Shown here: positions 15,721 through 24,818 of the stretch, one piece after another
Numbering within the stretch: position 1 is the stretch's first letter
Layout of the letters: each line of letters begins with the position of its first letter
NCBI GenBank assembly: GCA_965662545.1
Contig: CBFIHZ010000008.1
Coordinates: 1 to 64,000, forward strand
Length of the DNA stretch: 64,000 bases
Reading direction: 5' to 3'
From: CPC320 sp002684375
GTDB taxonomy: Bacteria > Pseudomonadota > Alphaproteobacteria > Rhodobacterales > Rhodobacteraceae
Notes under the pieces: model-generated
The model's input: the letters and a program-made list of their open reading frames with translations, nothing else
Told to the model about the DNA's origin: nothing
The model's database searches: none
Translations under genes and position numbers: made by a program

Positions 15721-17208
15721 ATGAAGAATGCCGCAAAGACTGTTTCCGACCTTGGCTGTTTGGCGGGTGCGGCGCGAAACATACCCGTCACCGGGCTCGC
15801 CGTTGACAGTCGCGCGGTCCGTCCCGGCTATCTGTTTGCGGCGCTGCCGGGTCTGCAGGTGCATGGCGCCGATTATATTTCAGCGGCGCTTGCTCTTGGT
15901 GCCACCAGTATTCTGACAGATGCTGCGGGTGTACGGCGTGCGCGGTCCACGCTTGACGGGGCTAAAGGAATATGCGTTTGGATCAGCGAAGATCCCCGAC
16001 AGGCATTGGCAGCAGCGGCGGCGCTTTGGTTCGGGGCGCAACCCGACACTATGGTGGCGGTGACCGGGACAAACGGCAAAACTTCGGTGGCAAGTTTTGT
16101 GCGTCAAATCTGGACAGAGATGGGGCATAGCGCGATCAATCTTGGCACCAACGGGGTTCTGGGTGCCTGGCAGGCCCCGCTCACCCATACCACACCTGAG
16201 CCGATCACTCTGCATGATACCCTGTCGCGGGCGCAGGCGGCGGGGGTGACCCACGCGGCGTTGGAGGCCTCGAGCCACGGCTTACAGCAGCGCAGGCTCG
16301 ACGGGACGTATCTAAAGGCAGCGGCCTTTACAAATTTCACCCAAGATCATTTGGATTATCATGCAAATTTTGCTGATTATTTCGCTGCAAAATCTGGACT
16401 TTTCGAGCGGGTGCTCAGCGACCAAGGCTGTGCGGTTCTCAACCTTGACGATGTCAAAAGCGCTGAAATATTGTCGATTGCCAAAGCCCGTGGTTTGCGG
16501 GTGATCGGTGTCGGGCGCGGTGATGAGGCTGATTTGCAATTGACGGCACAACGCTTTGATGTTGCGGGGCAGGCCGTGCGATTTCGCTGGCAGCAGCGCG
16601 CGCATCAACTCGAGCTTTCTCTGATCGGTGGGTTTCAGGCCGATAACGTGTTGCTGGCCGCTGCACTGGTGATTGCCTGTGGTGCAGATCCGGATGAGGT
16701 CTTTGATGCCCTGCCGGCAGTGAGCACGGTGCGCGGTCGCATGGAGTTGGTCGCACAGCGCGACAATGGCGCGTCGATTTTTGTTGATTTTGCCCATACA
16801 CCGGATGCGGTAACAACGGCATTAAAGGCCCTGCGGCCGCATGTGATGGGGCGCTTGGTGGCGATTATTGGCGCAGGTGGAGATCGCGACCGCAGCAAGC
16901 GGCCGCTCATGGGGCAGGCGGCGGCCGCGCAGGCCGATCTGGTGATCGTGACCGACGACAATCCGCGTAGCGAAGATCCGGCCACCATCCGGAAAATGGT
17001 GTTAAGCGGGGCCGCAGATGCGCTTGAGGTGCCTGATCGTGCAAGCGCCATTTTGCGCGGTGTCGATATGCTGGACGCGGGAGACGCGCTGTTGATTGCA
17101 GGCAAGGGCCATGAAACGACACAAACCGTCGGTGATATCGTGTTTCCGTTCGACGATGCAGAGCAGGCCAGTATCGCGGTTGCAGCACTAGAGGGGCGGT
17201 TGGCATGA
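15721..17208 (+). CDS. murE: UDP-MurNAc-L-Ala-D-Glu:meso-DAP ligase MurE
   Basis: 495 residues. ATG 15721 is preferred over an in-frame GTG at 15694 because GGAAGGGA lies just before it. MurE adds meso-diaminopimelate to UDP-MurNAc-dipeptide. P-loop GTNGKT at 116-121, central-domain motif THAALEASSHGL, DFAHTPDA, and DNPR at 413-416, the signature that binds meso-DAP rather than lysine. Overlaps murF by ATGA. Confidence 0.97.
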   Translation: MKNAAKTVSDLGCLAGAARNIPVTGLAVDSRAVRPGYLFAALPGLQVHGADYISAALALGATSILTDAAGVRRARSTLDGAKGICVWISEDPRQALAAAAALWFGAQPDTMVAVTGTNGKTSVASFVRQIWTEMGHSAINLGTNGVLGAWQAPLTHTTPEPITLHDTLSRAQAAGVTHAALEASSHGLQQRRLDGTYLKAAAFTNFTQDHLDYHANFADYFAAKSGLFERVLSDQGCAVLNLDDVKSAEILSIAKARGLRVIGVGRGDEADLQLTAQRFDVAGQAVRFRWQQRAHQLELSLIGGFQADNVLLAAALVIACGADPDEVFDALPAVSTVRGRMELVAQRDNGASIFVDFAHTPDAVTTALKALRPHVMGRLVAIIGAGGDRDRSKRPLMGQAAAAQADLVIVTDDNPRSEDPATIRKMVLSGAADALEVPDRASAILRGVDMLDAGDALLIAGKGHETTQTVGDIVFPFDDAEQASIAVAALEGRLA

Positions 17209-18626
17209 GTTTATGGACCGCAGCACAGCTCGTGGCCGCCACCGGGGGCAGCACCCAAGGCGACTGGTTTGTAGACGGGGTTTCGATTGACAGCCGCCGT
17301 CTGCAGCCGGGGGATTTGTTTATCGCTCTGCAGGCAGCGCGGGACGGTCATGATTTCGTCGTGCAGGCTTTTGACAACGGTGCCGCTGCGGCCTTGGTGT
17401 CGCGGCGCCCAGAAGGCGTGGCCGATGATGCACCTCTGCTTATGGTGCCGGATGTTCAGGCGGCGCTTGAGGCACTGGGCCGTGCGGCCCGCGCCCGAAG
17501 TCACGCGCGGGTTGTGGCGGTCACCGGCTCGGTTGGCAAAACCTCGACCAAAGAGATGTTGCGCGAGGTGCTGGCTGGACAGGGGCGCACCCATGCTTCG
17601 GTGGCCAGCTATAACAATCATTGGGGGGTCCCACTGACACTGGCCCGCATGCCGACAGATACCGAATTTGCGGTGTTCGAGATCGGCATGAACCATCCCG
17701 GCGAAATAGCACCGCTGGCGCTTATGGTGCGACCCGATATTGCCATCATAACGACGGTTGCGGCCGCACATCTGGAAGCCTTTGATGATATTGACGGCAT
17801 CGCGCGGGAGAAGGCAGAAATTTTTAACGGGTTAACGCCTGATGGCGTCGCGGTGATCCAAGCCGATTTGCCGACCTCGCCAGTTTTGACCGCTGCCGCA
17901 CAGGACCATTCAAAACGGATATTGAGTTTTGGATCCTCTGCCAAGGCGGCTTACCGGTTGCGGGATGTGCAGTTTGAGCCAGCGACAACACTCGCAACTT
18001 TCGAGCACCAAAACCAGTTACAGACATTTGAATTGGCAGCCCTCGGACGGCATTTTGCGGAAAACGCTCTGGCGGTTATTGCAACCTGCCAAAACCTTGG
18101 CCTGCGCTATGAGATGATCACTGCGGGTCTTGCCCGATGGTTGCCGGTCGTTGGGCGGGGGGCACGCCAGAAGATGATGCTTGATGCAGCGCGGCCTGAC
18201 AGCACAATTGAGGTAATTGATGAGTCCTATAATGCCAATCCAACATCGCTGTGCGCCGCGCTGGCGGTGCTGTCCCAGATAAAAGCTTTGTCCCATCAGC
18301 GCATCGCTTTTCTGGGTGATATGAAAGAATTGGGGCCGCAAGCCGCAGAGATGCATGCGGCGATCGCGCAAGATGTTCATATTGAGGGAATTGCGAAGAT
18401 CCACGCGGTTGGCCCATTGATACGCAACCTGTATGATGCCTTGCCGGTTGAAAAGCGCGGTCGCTGGACCGCAACTAGTGCCGAGATGGTTCAGGGCATC
18501 CGTGCGGATGTACATGCTGGTGACGTGGTACTTATTAAAGGCTCGCTCAGCATGGACATGGGGCGGGTGGTTGACGCCCTTACAAATTTACGCCATGCGC
18601 GCACATCAGACACGGGTGAGGACTAG
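17205..18626 (+). CDS. murF: UDP-MurNAc-tripeptide:D-Ala-D-Ala ligase MurF
   Basis: 473 residues. N-terminal GVSIDSRRLQPGDLFIAL, P-loop GSVGKTS starting at residue 108, SYNNHWGVPLTL, EIGMNHPGEIAPL, and DESYNANPTS in the central/C-terminal domains are MurF hallmarks. It adds D-Ala-D-Ala to complete the UDP-MurNAc-pentapeptide. Coupled to murE by a 4-nt overlap and 4 nt upstream of mraY. Confidence 0.97.
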   Translation: MSLWTAAQLVAATGGSTQGDWFVDGVSIDSRRLQPGDLFIALQAARDGHDFVVQAFDNGAAAALVSRRPEGVADDAPLLMVPDVQAALEALGRAARARSHARVVAVTGSVGKTSTKEMLREVLAGQGRTHASVASYNNHWGVPLTLARMPTDTEFAVFEIGMNHPGEIAPLALMVRPDIAIITTVAAAHLEAFDDIDGIAREKAEIFNGLTPDGVAVIQADLPTSPVLTAAAQDHSKRILSFGSSAKAAYRLRDVQFEPATTLATFEHQNQLQTFELAALGRHFAENALAVIATCQNLGLRYEMITAGLARWLPVVGRGARQKMMLDAARPDSTIEVIDESYNANPTSLCAALAVLSQIKALSHQRIAFLGDMKELGPQAAEMHAAIAQDVHIEGIAKIHAVGPLIRNLYDALPVEKRGRWTATSAEMVQGIRADVHAGDVVLIKGSLSMDMGRVVDALTNLRHARTSDTGED

Positions 18627-18630
18627 ACAT

Positions 18631-19713
18631 ATGCTCTATTGGCTAACGGAACTGTCAGATGGCGGCGATTTCTACAATCTGTTCCGCTATATCACGTTTC
18701 GGGCGGGTGGGGCATTTATGACAGCTCTGATTTTCGGATTTTTGTTTGGTCGGCCGCTGATCAACGTGTTGCGCCGGTCGCAGGGCAAAGGTCAACCGAT
18801 CCGCTCGGATGGGCCAGAAAGCCACTATGCCAAAGCCGGTACTCCGACGATGGGCGGCTTGCTGATTGTGGGGGCATTGCTGACCTCGACCCTGCTTTGG
18901 GCGCGGCTCGACAACGCCTATATCTGGATGGTTTTGTTCGTGATGATGTCCTTTGGATTGATCGGTTTTGCCGATGATTATGCCAAGATTGCCAAACAAA
19001 ACACCTCTGGCGTACCTGGTAAAATACGGCTGCTTCTGGGCTTGGTCATAGCAGGCGTTGCTGCGGTTTGGGCAGCGACCTATCATCCTGATGCATTGCA
19101 AAATCAATTGGCGCTGCCGGTGTTCAAAGATACACTTTTGAACCTTGGTATGCTGTTTGTACCCTTTACCATGATCGTCATTGTAGGCTCGGCCAATGCC
19201 GTCAACCTGACCGACGGGTTGGATGGGCTGGCGATTATGCCGGTGATGATTGCGGCAGGCACTTTGGGGGTGATCGCCTACGCGGTTGGCCGGGTTGACT
19301 TTACCCAGTATCTTGAAGTGCATTACGTTCCTGGAACTGGTGAGATTTTGATATTTTGCTCGGCGTTGATCGGCGGGGGTTTGGGCTTTCTGTGGTACAA
19401 CGCCCCGCCAGCAGCGGTGTTTATGGGCGATACCGGGTCTCTGGCGCTGGGTGGCGCATTGGGGGCCATTGCGGTGGCCACCAAACACGAAATTGTTTGG
19501 GCCATCGTTGGCGGGCTGTTTGTGATCGAGGCGCTGAGCGTCATCATTCAAGTGTTGTATTTCAAAGCGACCGGCACCAGAGTTTTCCTGATGGCACCTA
19601 TCCATCACCACTATGAGAAAAAGGGCTGGGCAGAGCCGACCATCGTGATCCGCTTTTGGATTATTGCGTTGATCTTGGCCCTTGTCGGGCTGGCAACGCT
19701 GAAAGTGAGATAG
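18631..19713 (+). CDS. mraY: phospho-MurNAc-pentapeptide transferase MraY
   Basis: 360 residues starting at ATG 18631 (MLYWLTELSDGGDFYNLF, typical of alphaproteobacterial MraY). About ten membrane helices. Catalytic/Mg motifs: GFADDYAK, NAVNLTDGLDGLA, and the loop MAPIHHHYEKKG. It makes lipid I at the inner face of the membrane. A longer reading frame begins inside murF and is rejected. 7 nt before murD. Confidence 0.97.
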   Translation: MLYWLTELSDGGDFYNLFRYITFRAGGAFMTALIFGFLFGRPLINVLRRSQGKGQPIRSDGPESHYAKAGTPTMGGLLIVGALLTSTLLWARLDNAYIWMVLFVMMSFGLIGFADDYAKIAKQNTSGVPGKIRLLLGLVIAGVAAVWAATYHPDALQNQLALPVFKDTLLNLGMLFVPFTMIVIVGSANAVNLTDGLDGLAIMPVMIAAGTLGVIAYAVGRVDFTQYLEVHYVPGTGEILIFCSALIGGGLGFLWYNAPPAAVFMGDTGSLALGGALGAIAVATKHEIVWAIVGGLFVIEALSVIIQVLYFKATGTRVFLMAPIHHHYEKKGWAEPTIVIRFWIIALILALVGLATLKVR

Positions 19714-19720
19714 GGAAGCG

Positions 19721-21121
19721 ATGATACCAGTACGGGGATATCACGGGGCCAAAGTGGCGGTTCTGGGATTGGGCCGCTCGGGGCTGGCCACGGCGCATGC
19801 GCTGCGGGCTGGTGGAGCCGAGGTTTTGTGCTGGGATGACAATGCCGCGCCCCGCGAGGCTGCGCAGGCGATGGGGTTTGCAATCACGCAGTTGACCTCT
19901 GCCGAGGCGTTTGGCGATATTGAAGCCTTAATTGTCAGCCCCGGTATTGCGCATCTCTATCCCAGCGCCAATCTGGTGGTGGCTGCCGCTTGTCGGGCCG
20001 GGGTGCGTGTCGACAATGATATAGGGCTGTTCTTTCGCTCGTTCGCAACCTCTGAGTGGCACAATTTCGACCAGCAACCCAAAGTGGTCGCGATCACCGG
20101 TTCGAATGGCAAATCCACAACATCTGCGTTGATCCACCACCTTCTGACCACGGCCGGCAGGTCGGCGCAGCTTGCCGGTAATATCGGACGGGGTGTGCTG
20201 GATATCGATCCGGCATGCGATGGCGATGTGGTGGTGTTGGAACTGTCGAGTTATCAAACCGAACTGGCACGGGCGCTGACCCCTGATATTGCGGTGTTTA
20301 CCAATCTCAGCCCAGACCATCTTGACCGCCATGGTGGTCTTGGGGGGTATTTTGCCGCCAAGCGGCGCCTGTTTGTCGAAGGCGGTCCCGACCGCGCCAT
20401 CATCGGCATTGACGAGCCAGAGGGGCAGATGCTGGCCAATCAACTGTCCGAGGGGCGCGGTGATGATCGGGTGATTGATATCTCGGTGACGGGTAAGCTA
20501 ACGGGCCCGGGCTGGCATGTGTTTGCCCGCAAGGGGTTTTTGGCAGAATACCGCAAATTGCGTCAGGTTGCCTCTATTGATTTGCGCGGTATGGCCAGCC
20601 TGCCGGGGGCGCATAACCATCAAAACGCCTGCGCTGCCTATGCGGTGTGTCGCACGCTGGGTCTGGCGCCTCGGGTAATTGAGGCCGGCTTGGCCAGTTT
20701 TGCAGGTTTGCCGCACCGCAGTCAGGTCATCGCCAAGACGGATGGGGTGCGTTATGTCAATGACAGCAAGGCGACCAATGTCGACAGCGCTGCCAAGGCC
20801 CTGCAGGCGTTTGACAACATTCGCTGGATCTGCGGTGGCTTGCAGAAAGACGGTGGCTTGGAGGCGGTGCAACCGGCGCTGGGCCGCGTGCGCAAGGCCT
20901 ATGTGATTGGCCGCGAGGCGGCGGCTTTTGCCATGCAACTGCCCTGCGAGACTGAGGTGTGCACCACGATGGCGGTGGCGGTGGCGCGCGCCCGCGCCGA
21001 GGCCGCACCCGGTGACACGGTGCTGTTGGCACCAGCTGCGGCCAGCTTTGATCAATATGATAATTTTGAACAGCGCGGCGATGATTTTACCCGACAGGTG
21101 ACAGGCGCGGCACAAAAATAA
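19721..21121 (+). CDS. murD: UDP-MurNAc-L-Ala:D-Glu ligase MurD
   Basis: 466 residues. N-terminal Rossmann-like VAVLGLGRSGLATA, P-loop GSNGKSTT starting at residue 127, TNLSPDHLDRHG, KATNVDSAAKAL, and C-terminal LLAPAAASFDQYDNFEQRG. It adds D-glutamate to UDP-MurNAc-L-Ala. Last gene of the first dcw segment before the inserted block at 21.1-23.5 kb. Confidence 0.97.
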   Translation: MIPVRGYHGAKVAVLGLGRSGLATAHALRAGGAEVLCWDDNAAPREAAQAMGFAITQLTSAEAFGDIEALIVSPGIAHLYPSANLVVAAACRAGVRVDNDIGLFFRSFATSEWHNFDQQPKVVAITGSNGKSTTSALIHHLLTTAGRSAQLAGNIGRGVLDIDPACDGDVVVLELSSYQTELARALTPDIAVFTNLSPDHLDRHGGLGGYFAAKRRLFVEGGPDRAIIGIDEPEGQMLANQLSEGRGDDRVIDISVTGKLTGPGWHVFARKGFLAEYRKLRQVASIDLRGMASLPGAHNHQNACAAYAVCRTLGLAPRVIEAGLASFAGLPHRSQVIAKTDGVRYVNDSKATNVDSAAKALQAFDNIRWICGGLQKDGGLEAVQPALGRVRKAYVIGREAAAFAMQLPCETEVCTTMAVAVARARAEAAPGDTVLLAPAAASFDQYDNFEQRGDDFTRQVTGAAQK

Positions 21122-21139
21122 CTTTACACGCACGTCCAT

Positions 21140-21352
21140 GTGTCTACTTTGGCACCATTAAACAAATTTTATTTTTTGATTGGATGGCATTTGGAACCTG
21201 TATTTTGGCAACATATCTGGACATGGATAATAGTGAATGAAACGGCGCTTGGATCGGTGCTGGTTTTTGCGGTGCTGATCGCGACAGTTAACGGATGGTT
21301 CAAGAAGGGTCTCGACTGGTCTCGCAAGACGCTGGTGGGGTCAAAAGTTTAA
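21140..21352 (+). CDS. possible small membrane protein
   Basis: 70-codon open frame from a GTG start, with one hydrophobic segment (about 36-52, ALGSVLVFAVLIATVNGWF) and a basic C-terminus. There is no good Shine-Dalgarno sequence and the first half has unlike-neighbour codon use, while the second half looks coding. It sits 18 nt after murD on the same strand. It may be a real short protein with a later start, or chance. I do not recognise it. Confidence 0.3.
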   Translation: MSTLAPLNKFYFLIGWHLEPVFWQHIWTWIIVNETALGSVLVFAVLIATVNGWFKKGLDWSRKTLVGSKV

Positions 21353-21577
21353 ACCGATCTCCATGTCGTGCAAGGCTTGGAATGGGTCAGCCGGGTTCCA
21401 TTGGCGGCCTGGTAGCGGTGCAGCGGCGCAGGCTCGCCTAAGCAAGGCCTATGTGAGCTTCTGGATTGCGTCAGTGCTCGCTATGCGATTTGACCATCAG
21501 GCAGAGGGTGGCAAGTTGGCGTTTGCAGCTGTGTGGCGGCTGGGCTTTATAAAAAGGCGTAACGGGAAAAACCGGCT
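21353..21577. other. gap before methyltransferase, nothing clear
   Basis: An open frame at 21363-21581 has no ribosome-binding site or recognisable features. No terminator is visible. Confidence 0.35.
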
Positions 21578-22336
21578 ATGATCGATCGATGCTATGACCA
21601 AAAAGACCTTGTGGCATTATATGATCTGATAAATTCAGGCGGACCTGATTGGGATTATTATCTTGCGCTGGCCGCCCGGATTGTCGGAGCCGAAAAAGCA
21701 CCGGCCCGCGTGTTGGACGCCGGATGCGGCACCGGCGCGCTGGCGGTTGAGATGGCGCGCATGGGCGCCGGGGTCACCGGGCTTGATCCGGCTGAGGCGA
21801 TGCTTGCGGTGGCCCGTGCGCGCGCCGGAGCGGCACTTGTGCACTGGCAACACGGCACGCTGCAAAGCTTTCACAGTGATCAGCGCTATGATCTGATCTA
21901 TATGACCGGCCACGCATTTCAATGCCTGTTGGCGGATGATGATATCCTGCAGGCCTTTCTTGCGGTGGCTGCGGTTTTGGCCCCAGGCCGGCAGTTTGTG
22001 TTTGAAACCCGTAATCCGGCCTGTGCGCCGTGGCAAAACTGGGTGCCCGCACGGTCTGAAATCGCCTTGGTCACCGCGGATGACGTGGCGGTGCGGCTTT
22101 GGCATCAACTGGTCGAGATCACAGACGATTACGTCACCTTTGATCAATATCACGCCTTTGCGGATCGCACGGCCCCGGTGATTTCGCGCAGCTGCCTGCG
22201 GTTTTGCACCTTGGCCCAGATCGAAGCCTTTGCCACGGCGGCAGGGCTACGGGTTGTGCGGGTGGTTGGCGATTGGAAGGGGGCGGCGTTCACCGGTATT
22301 GAGCGCGAGATTATCGTACATCTTCAACGGGTCTAG
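21578..22336 (+). CDS. class I SAM-dependent methyltransferase
   Basis: 252 residues with motif I VLDAGCGTGALAVEMARMG (about 42-60), acidic GLDPAEAML and YDLIYMTGHAFQCL. The C-terminal part (FCTLAQIEAFATAAGLRVVRVVGDW) matches the UbiE/SAM-methyltransferase-25 type. The substrate is unknown; nothing ties it to peptidoglycan. Its 3' end overlaps the convergent flavoprotein gene by 4 nt. Confidence 0.9.
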   Translation: MIDRCYDQKDLVALYDLINSGGPDWDYYLALAARIVGAEKAPARVLDAGCGTGALAVEMARMGAGVTGLDPAEAMLAVARARAGAALVHWQHGTLQSFHSDQRYDLIYMTGHAFQCLLADDDILQAFLAVAAVLAPGRQFVFETRNPACAPWQNWVPARSEIALVTADDVAVRLWHQLVEITDDYVTFDQYHAFADRTAPVISRSCLRFCTLAQIEAFATAAGLRVVRVVGDWKGAAFTGIEREIIVHLQRV

Positions 22337-23514
22337 GCCCGGCTGCTCAGCGCCTGTGCGGCGGCCCAGCCCGACGACCAGGCCCATTGGAAATTATACC
22401 CGCCCAGCCAGCCGGTCACGTCCACCGCCTCACCGATGAAATACAGATCCGGCACGGTTTTACTCATCATCGTCTTTGACGACAGCGCGTCGGTGTCGAT
22501 GCCCCCGAGCGTCACTTCGGCGGTGCGGTACCCTTCAGATCCGTTCGGTGTCAGTGGCCAGGCCTTTAATGCGCTGCAAATCTCGATTAAACGCGCGTCG
22601 GATTGATCGGCCAGATTGCCGCTCAGTGCCAGGTGCGCGGTCAGATACTCCACCAGCCGTGCCGGCAGGTGGTGCGCCAGCTCGGTTGTGAGATTGCGCC
22701 GGCCCTGCGCCTGGCGTTGGGTGCGCAGCAGATCATAGAGCGGGATGTCGGGGATCAGGTTGACAAAAATCACCTCGCCCTCGCGCCAATAGGATGAAAT
22801 TTGCAGGATTGATGGCCCCGACAACCCGCGGTGGGTGAACAGCATCCCCTCGTCAAAGGTGGCGCTTGCATTGCTGATCCTTGCCTTCAAAGCGGTGCCG
22901 GCCAGCGGTTTGAACCGCGCATCTGAAAATGTCAGCGGCACCAGCGCGGCACGGGTTTCGGTCAATGGGATATCAAACTGGTCAGCGACGTCATAGGCAA
23001 AGCCGGTCGCGCCCATTTTGGGGATCGACTTGCCCCCCGTGGCAATCACCAACTGACGGCATTGAGCTGAGCTGGTTTGACCGTCTTGCGTGAGCTCAAG
23101 CGCAAAGCCATCCTCGGTTTTACACAGGGCGGTCACCGCACAGCGCAGCCGCAGTTCGGCCCGTGCGCGCTCCATCTCGCTGCGCAGCATAGCGATGATC
23201 TGTTTGGCCGAGCCGTCACAAAACAGTTGCCCTAAGGTTTTTTCGTGATAGGCAATCCCGTGGTCTGACACCAGTGAGATGAAATCCCACTGGCTATAGC
23301 GACGCAGGGCGGATTTACAGAAGTGACTGTTTTGCGACAGAAAATTGTCGGGTGTGGTATGCATATTGGTAAAGTTGCAGCGCCCGCCGCCGGAAATGCG
23401 AATTTTCTCACCCGGGGCTTTGGCGTGATCGATCAACAGCACGCGCCCCTTGGATTGGGCCGCGCACATCATTCCTGCGGCGCCAGCGCCTATAATAATT
23501 GTATCATACATCAT
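22333..23514 (-). CDS. HI0933/YhiN-family FAD-dependent oxidoreductase
   Basis: 393 residues from ATG 23514 (in-frame ATGs also at 23529 and 23511). N-terminal FAD site DTIIIGAGAAGMMCAAQ, then GEKIRISGGGRCNFTN, the signature of the YhiN/HI0933 (BaiN-like) family, LVIATGGKSIPKMGATG, and a C-terminal second dinucleotide segment LYFIGEAVDVTGWLGGYNFQWAWSSGWAA. The physiological substrate is unknown in most bacteria. It runs against the dcw genes and divides murD from ftsW. The ftsW promoter must lie in the 137-nt divergent gap. Confidence 0.93.
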   Translation of the reverse strand: MMYDTIIIGAGAAGMMCAAQSKGRVLLIDHAKAPGEKIRISGGGRCNFTNMHTTPDNFLSQNSHFCKSALRRYSQWDFISLVSDHGIAYHEKTLGQLFCDGSAKQIIAMLRSEMERARAELRLRCAVTALCKTEDGFALELTQDGQTSSAQCRQLVIATGGKSIPKMGATGFAYDVADQFDIPLTETRAALVPLTFSDARFKPLAGTALKARISNASATFDEGMLFTHRGLSGPSILQISSYWREGEVIFVNLIPDIPLYDLLRTQRQAQGRRNLTTELAHHLPARLVEYLTAHLALSGNLADQSDARLIEICSALKAWPLTPNGSEGYRTAEVTLGGIDTDALSSKTMMSKTVPDLYFIGEAVDVTGWLGGYNFQWAWSSGWAAAQALSSRA

Positions 23515-23542
23515 GGTGCAGGGCTGCACTGATCTGAATTAG

Positions 23543-23567
23543 AGTGCAAGTTAAAAGCATTTGCACT
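23543..23567. repeat. 7-bp inverted repeat in divergent promoter gap
   Basis: AGTGCAA and TTGCACT separated by 11 nt, between the divergent flavoprotein gene and ftsW. It could be an operator or a small hairpin. Confidence 0.4.
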
Positions 23568-23651
23568 GGCTTTGAAGGGGCGGTTTATGTATTACTAACC
23601 CCAGATCCCGCAAAGGGACGCATTTTGTTGAGACAGCAGTTGGCGGTTTAA

Positions 23652-24818
23652 ATGACAGAGATGGTGTATGGATCCGCACCCATGCGGGTCGGCGAAGCGA
23701 TATTACCCAAATGGTGGCGTACAATCGACCGCGGGTCTTTGTCTTGTATTCTGATTTTATTTTCCATTGGCATCCTTCTGGGTCTGGCCGCGTCGCCGCC
23801 TCTGGCGGCCAAAAATGGCTTTGAGGCTTTTCATTATGTCAAGCGTCAGGCGGTGTTTGGCGGGCTGGCTTTGCTGGCGATGGTGGTGACCTCGATGATG
23901 ACGCCAAAACTGGTGCGACGGCTGTCGGTGATTGGCTTTTTGGTGGCGTTTGTGTCAATCGCGCTGCTGCCGCAGTTTGGTACTGATTTTGGCAAGGGTG
24001 CGGTGCGCTGGTATTCGTTGGGGTTTGCCTCGATACAGCCATCCGAATTTCTTAAACCGGGCTTTGTCGTGGTGTCCGCTTGGATGCTGGCGGCCTCGCA
24101 AGAGATCAATGGCCCACCCGGTCGGTTATGGTCTTTGGTGTTGATGATGGTGTGCTGCGGCATGTTGATCTTTCAGCCTGATTTCGGTCAGGCGTGTATC
24201 GTGTTTTTTGGCTGGGCGGTGATGTATTTTGTGGCTGGTGCCCCGATGACGCTGCTTTTGGCGCTGGCCGGTCTGGTGGTGGCTATCGGTGGTGTCGCCT
24301 ATGGGCATTCCGAGCATTTTGCCCGCCGGATTGATGGGTTTCTCTATCCTGACTTCGACCCGACGTCGCAATTGGGTTATGCAACAAACGCAATCCGCGA
24401 GGGCGGGATTTTAGGGGTTGGTGTGGGCGAGGGACAAGTAAAATGGTCGCTGCCAGATGCGCATACAGATTTTATCATTGCTGTGGCCGCAGAAGAGTTT
24501 GGATTGATTATGGTGCTGTTTATCATCGTGCTGTATCTGATCATTGTGGTGCGAACCCTGCTGCGGCTGATGCGCGAGCGCGATCCTTTTATTCGACTTG
24601 CAGGCACGGGTCTGGCGTGTATTTTTGGTGTTCAGGCTTTTATTAATTTGGGGGTTGCGGTGCGACTTTTGCCAGCTAAGGGGATGACGCTGCCCTTTGT
24701 CAGCTATGGCGGTTCTTCGCTGATTGCCGGTGGCATTGCGGTGGGCATGCTGTTGGCGTTTACGCGCACGCGCGCTCAAGGCGAAATTGGCGATCTGCTG
24801 CGAGCCCGCGTGAGATGA
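23652..24818 (+). CDS. ftsW: septal peptidoglycan glycosyltransferase FtsW (SEDS)
   Basis: 388 residues, about ten membrane helices. SEDS motifs: GAVRWYSLGFASIQPSEFLKP (key residues R-W-x-x-x-G and QPSE-x-x-K), QPDFGQACI with the catalytic Asp, and C-terminal LLPAKGMTLPFVSYGGSS. It polymerises glycan at the septum with FtsI. Its stop overlaps murG (ATGA). Confidence 0.97.
   Translation: MTEMVYGSAPMRVGEAILPKWWRTIDRGSLSCILILFSIGILLGLAASPPLAAKNGFEAFHYVKRQAVFGGLALLAMVVTSMMTPKLVRRLSVIGFLVAFVSIALLPQFGTDFGKGAVRWYSLGFASIQPSEFLKPGFVVVSAWMLAASQEINGPPGRLWSLVLMMVCCGMLIFQPDFGQACIVFFGWAVMYFVAGAPMTLLLALAGLVVAIGGVAYGHSEHFARRIDGFLYPDFDPTSQLGYATNAIREGGILGVGVGEGQVKWSLPDAHTDFIIAVAAEEFGLIMVLFIIVLYLIIVVRTLLRLMRERDPFIRLAGTGLACIFGVQAFINLGVAVRLLPAKGMTLPFVSYGGSSLIAGGIAVGMLLAFTRTRAQGEIGDLLRARVR

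Noticed and set aside
18655..19611. 318-codon frame antisense to mraY
   Set aside because: Low-complexity His/Gln-rich shadow of mraY, which has all catalytic motifs.
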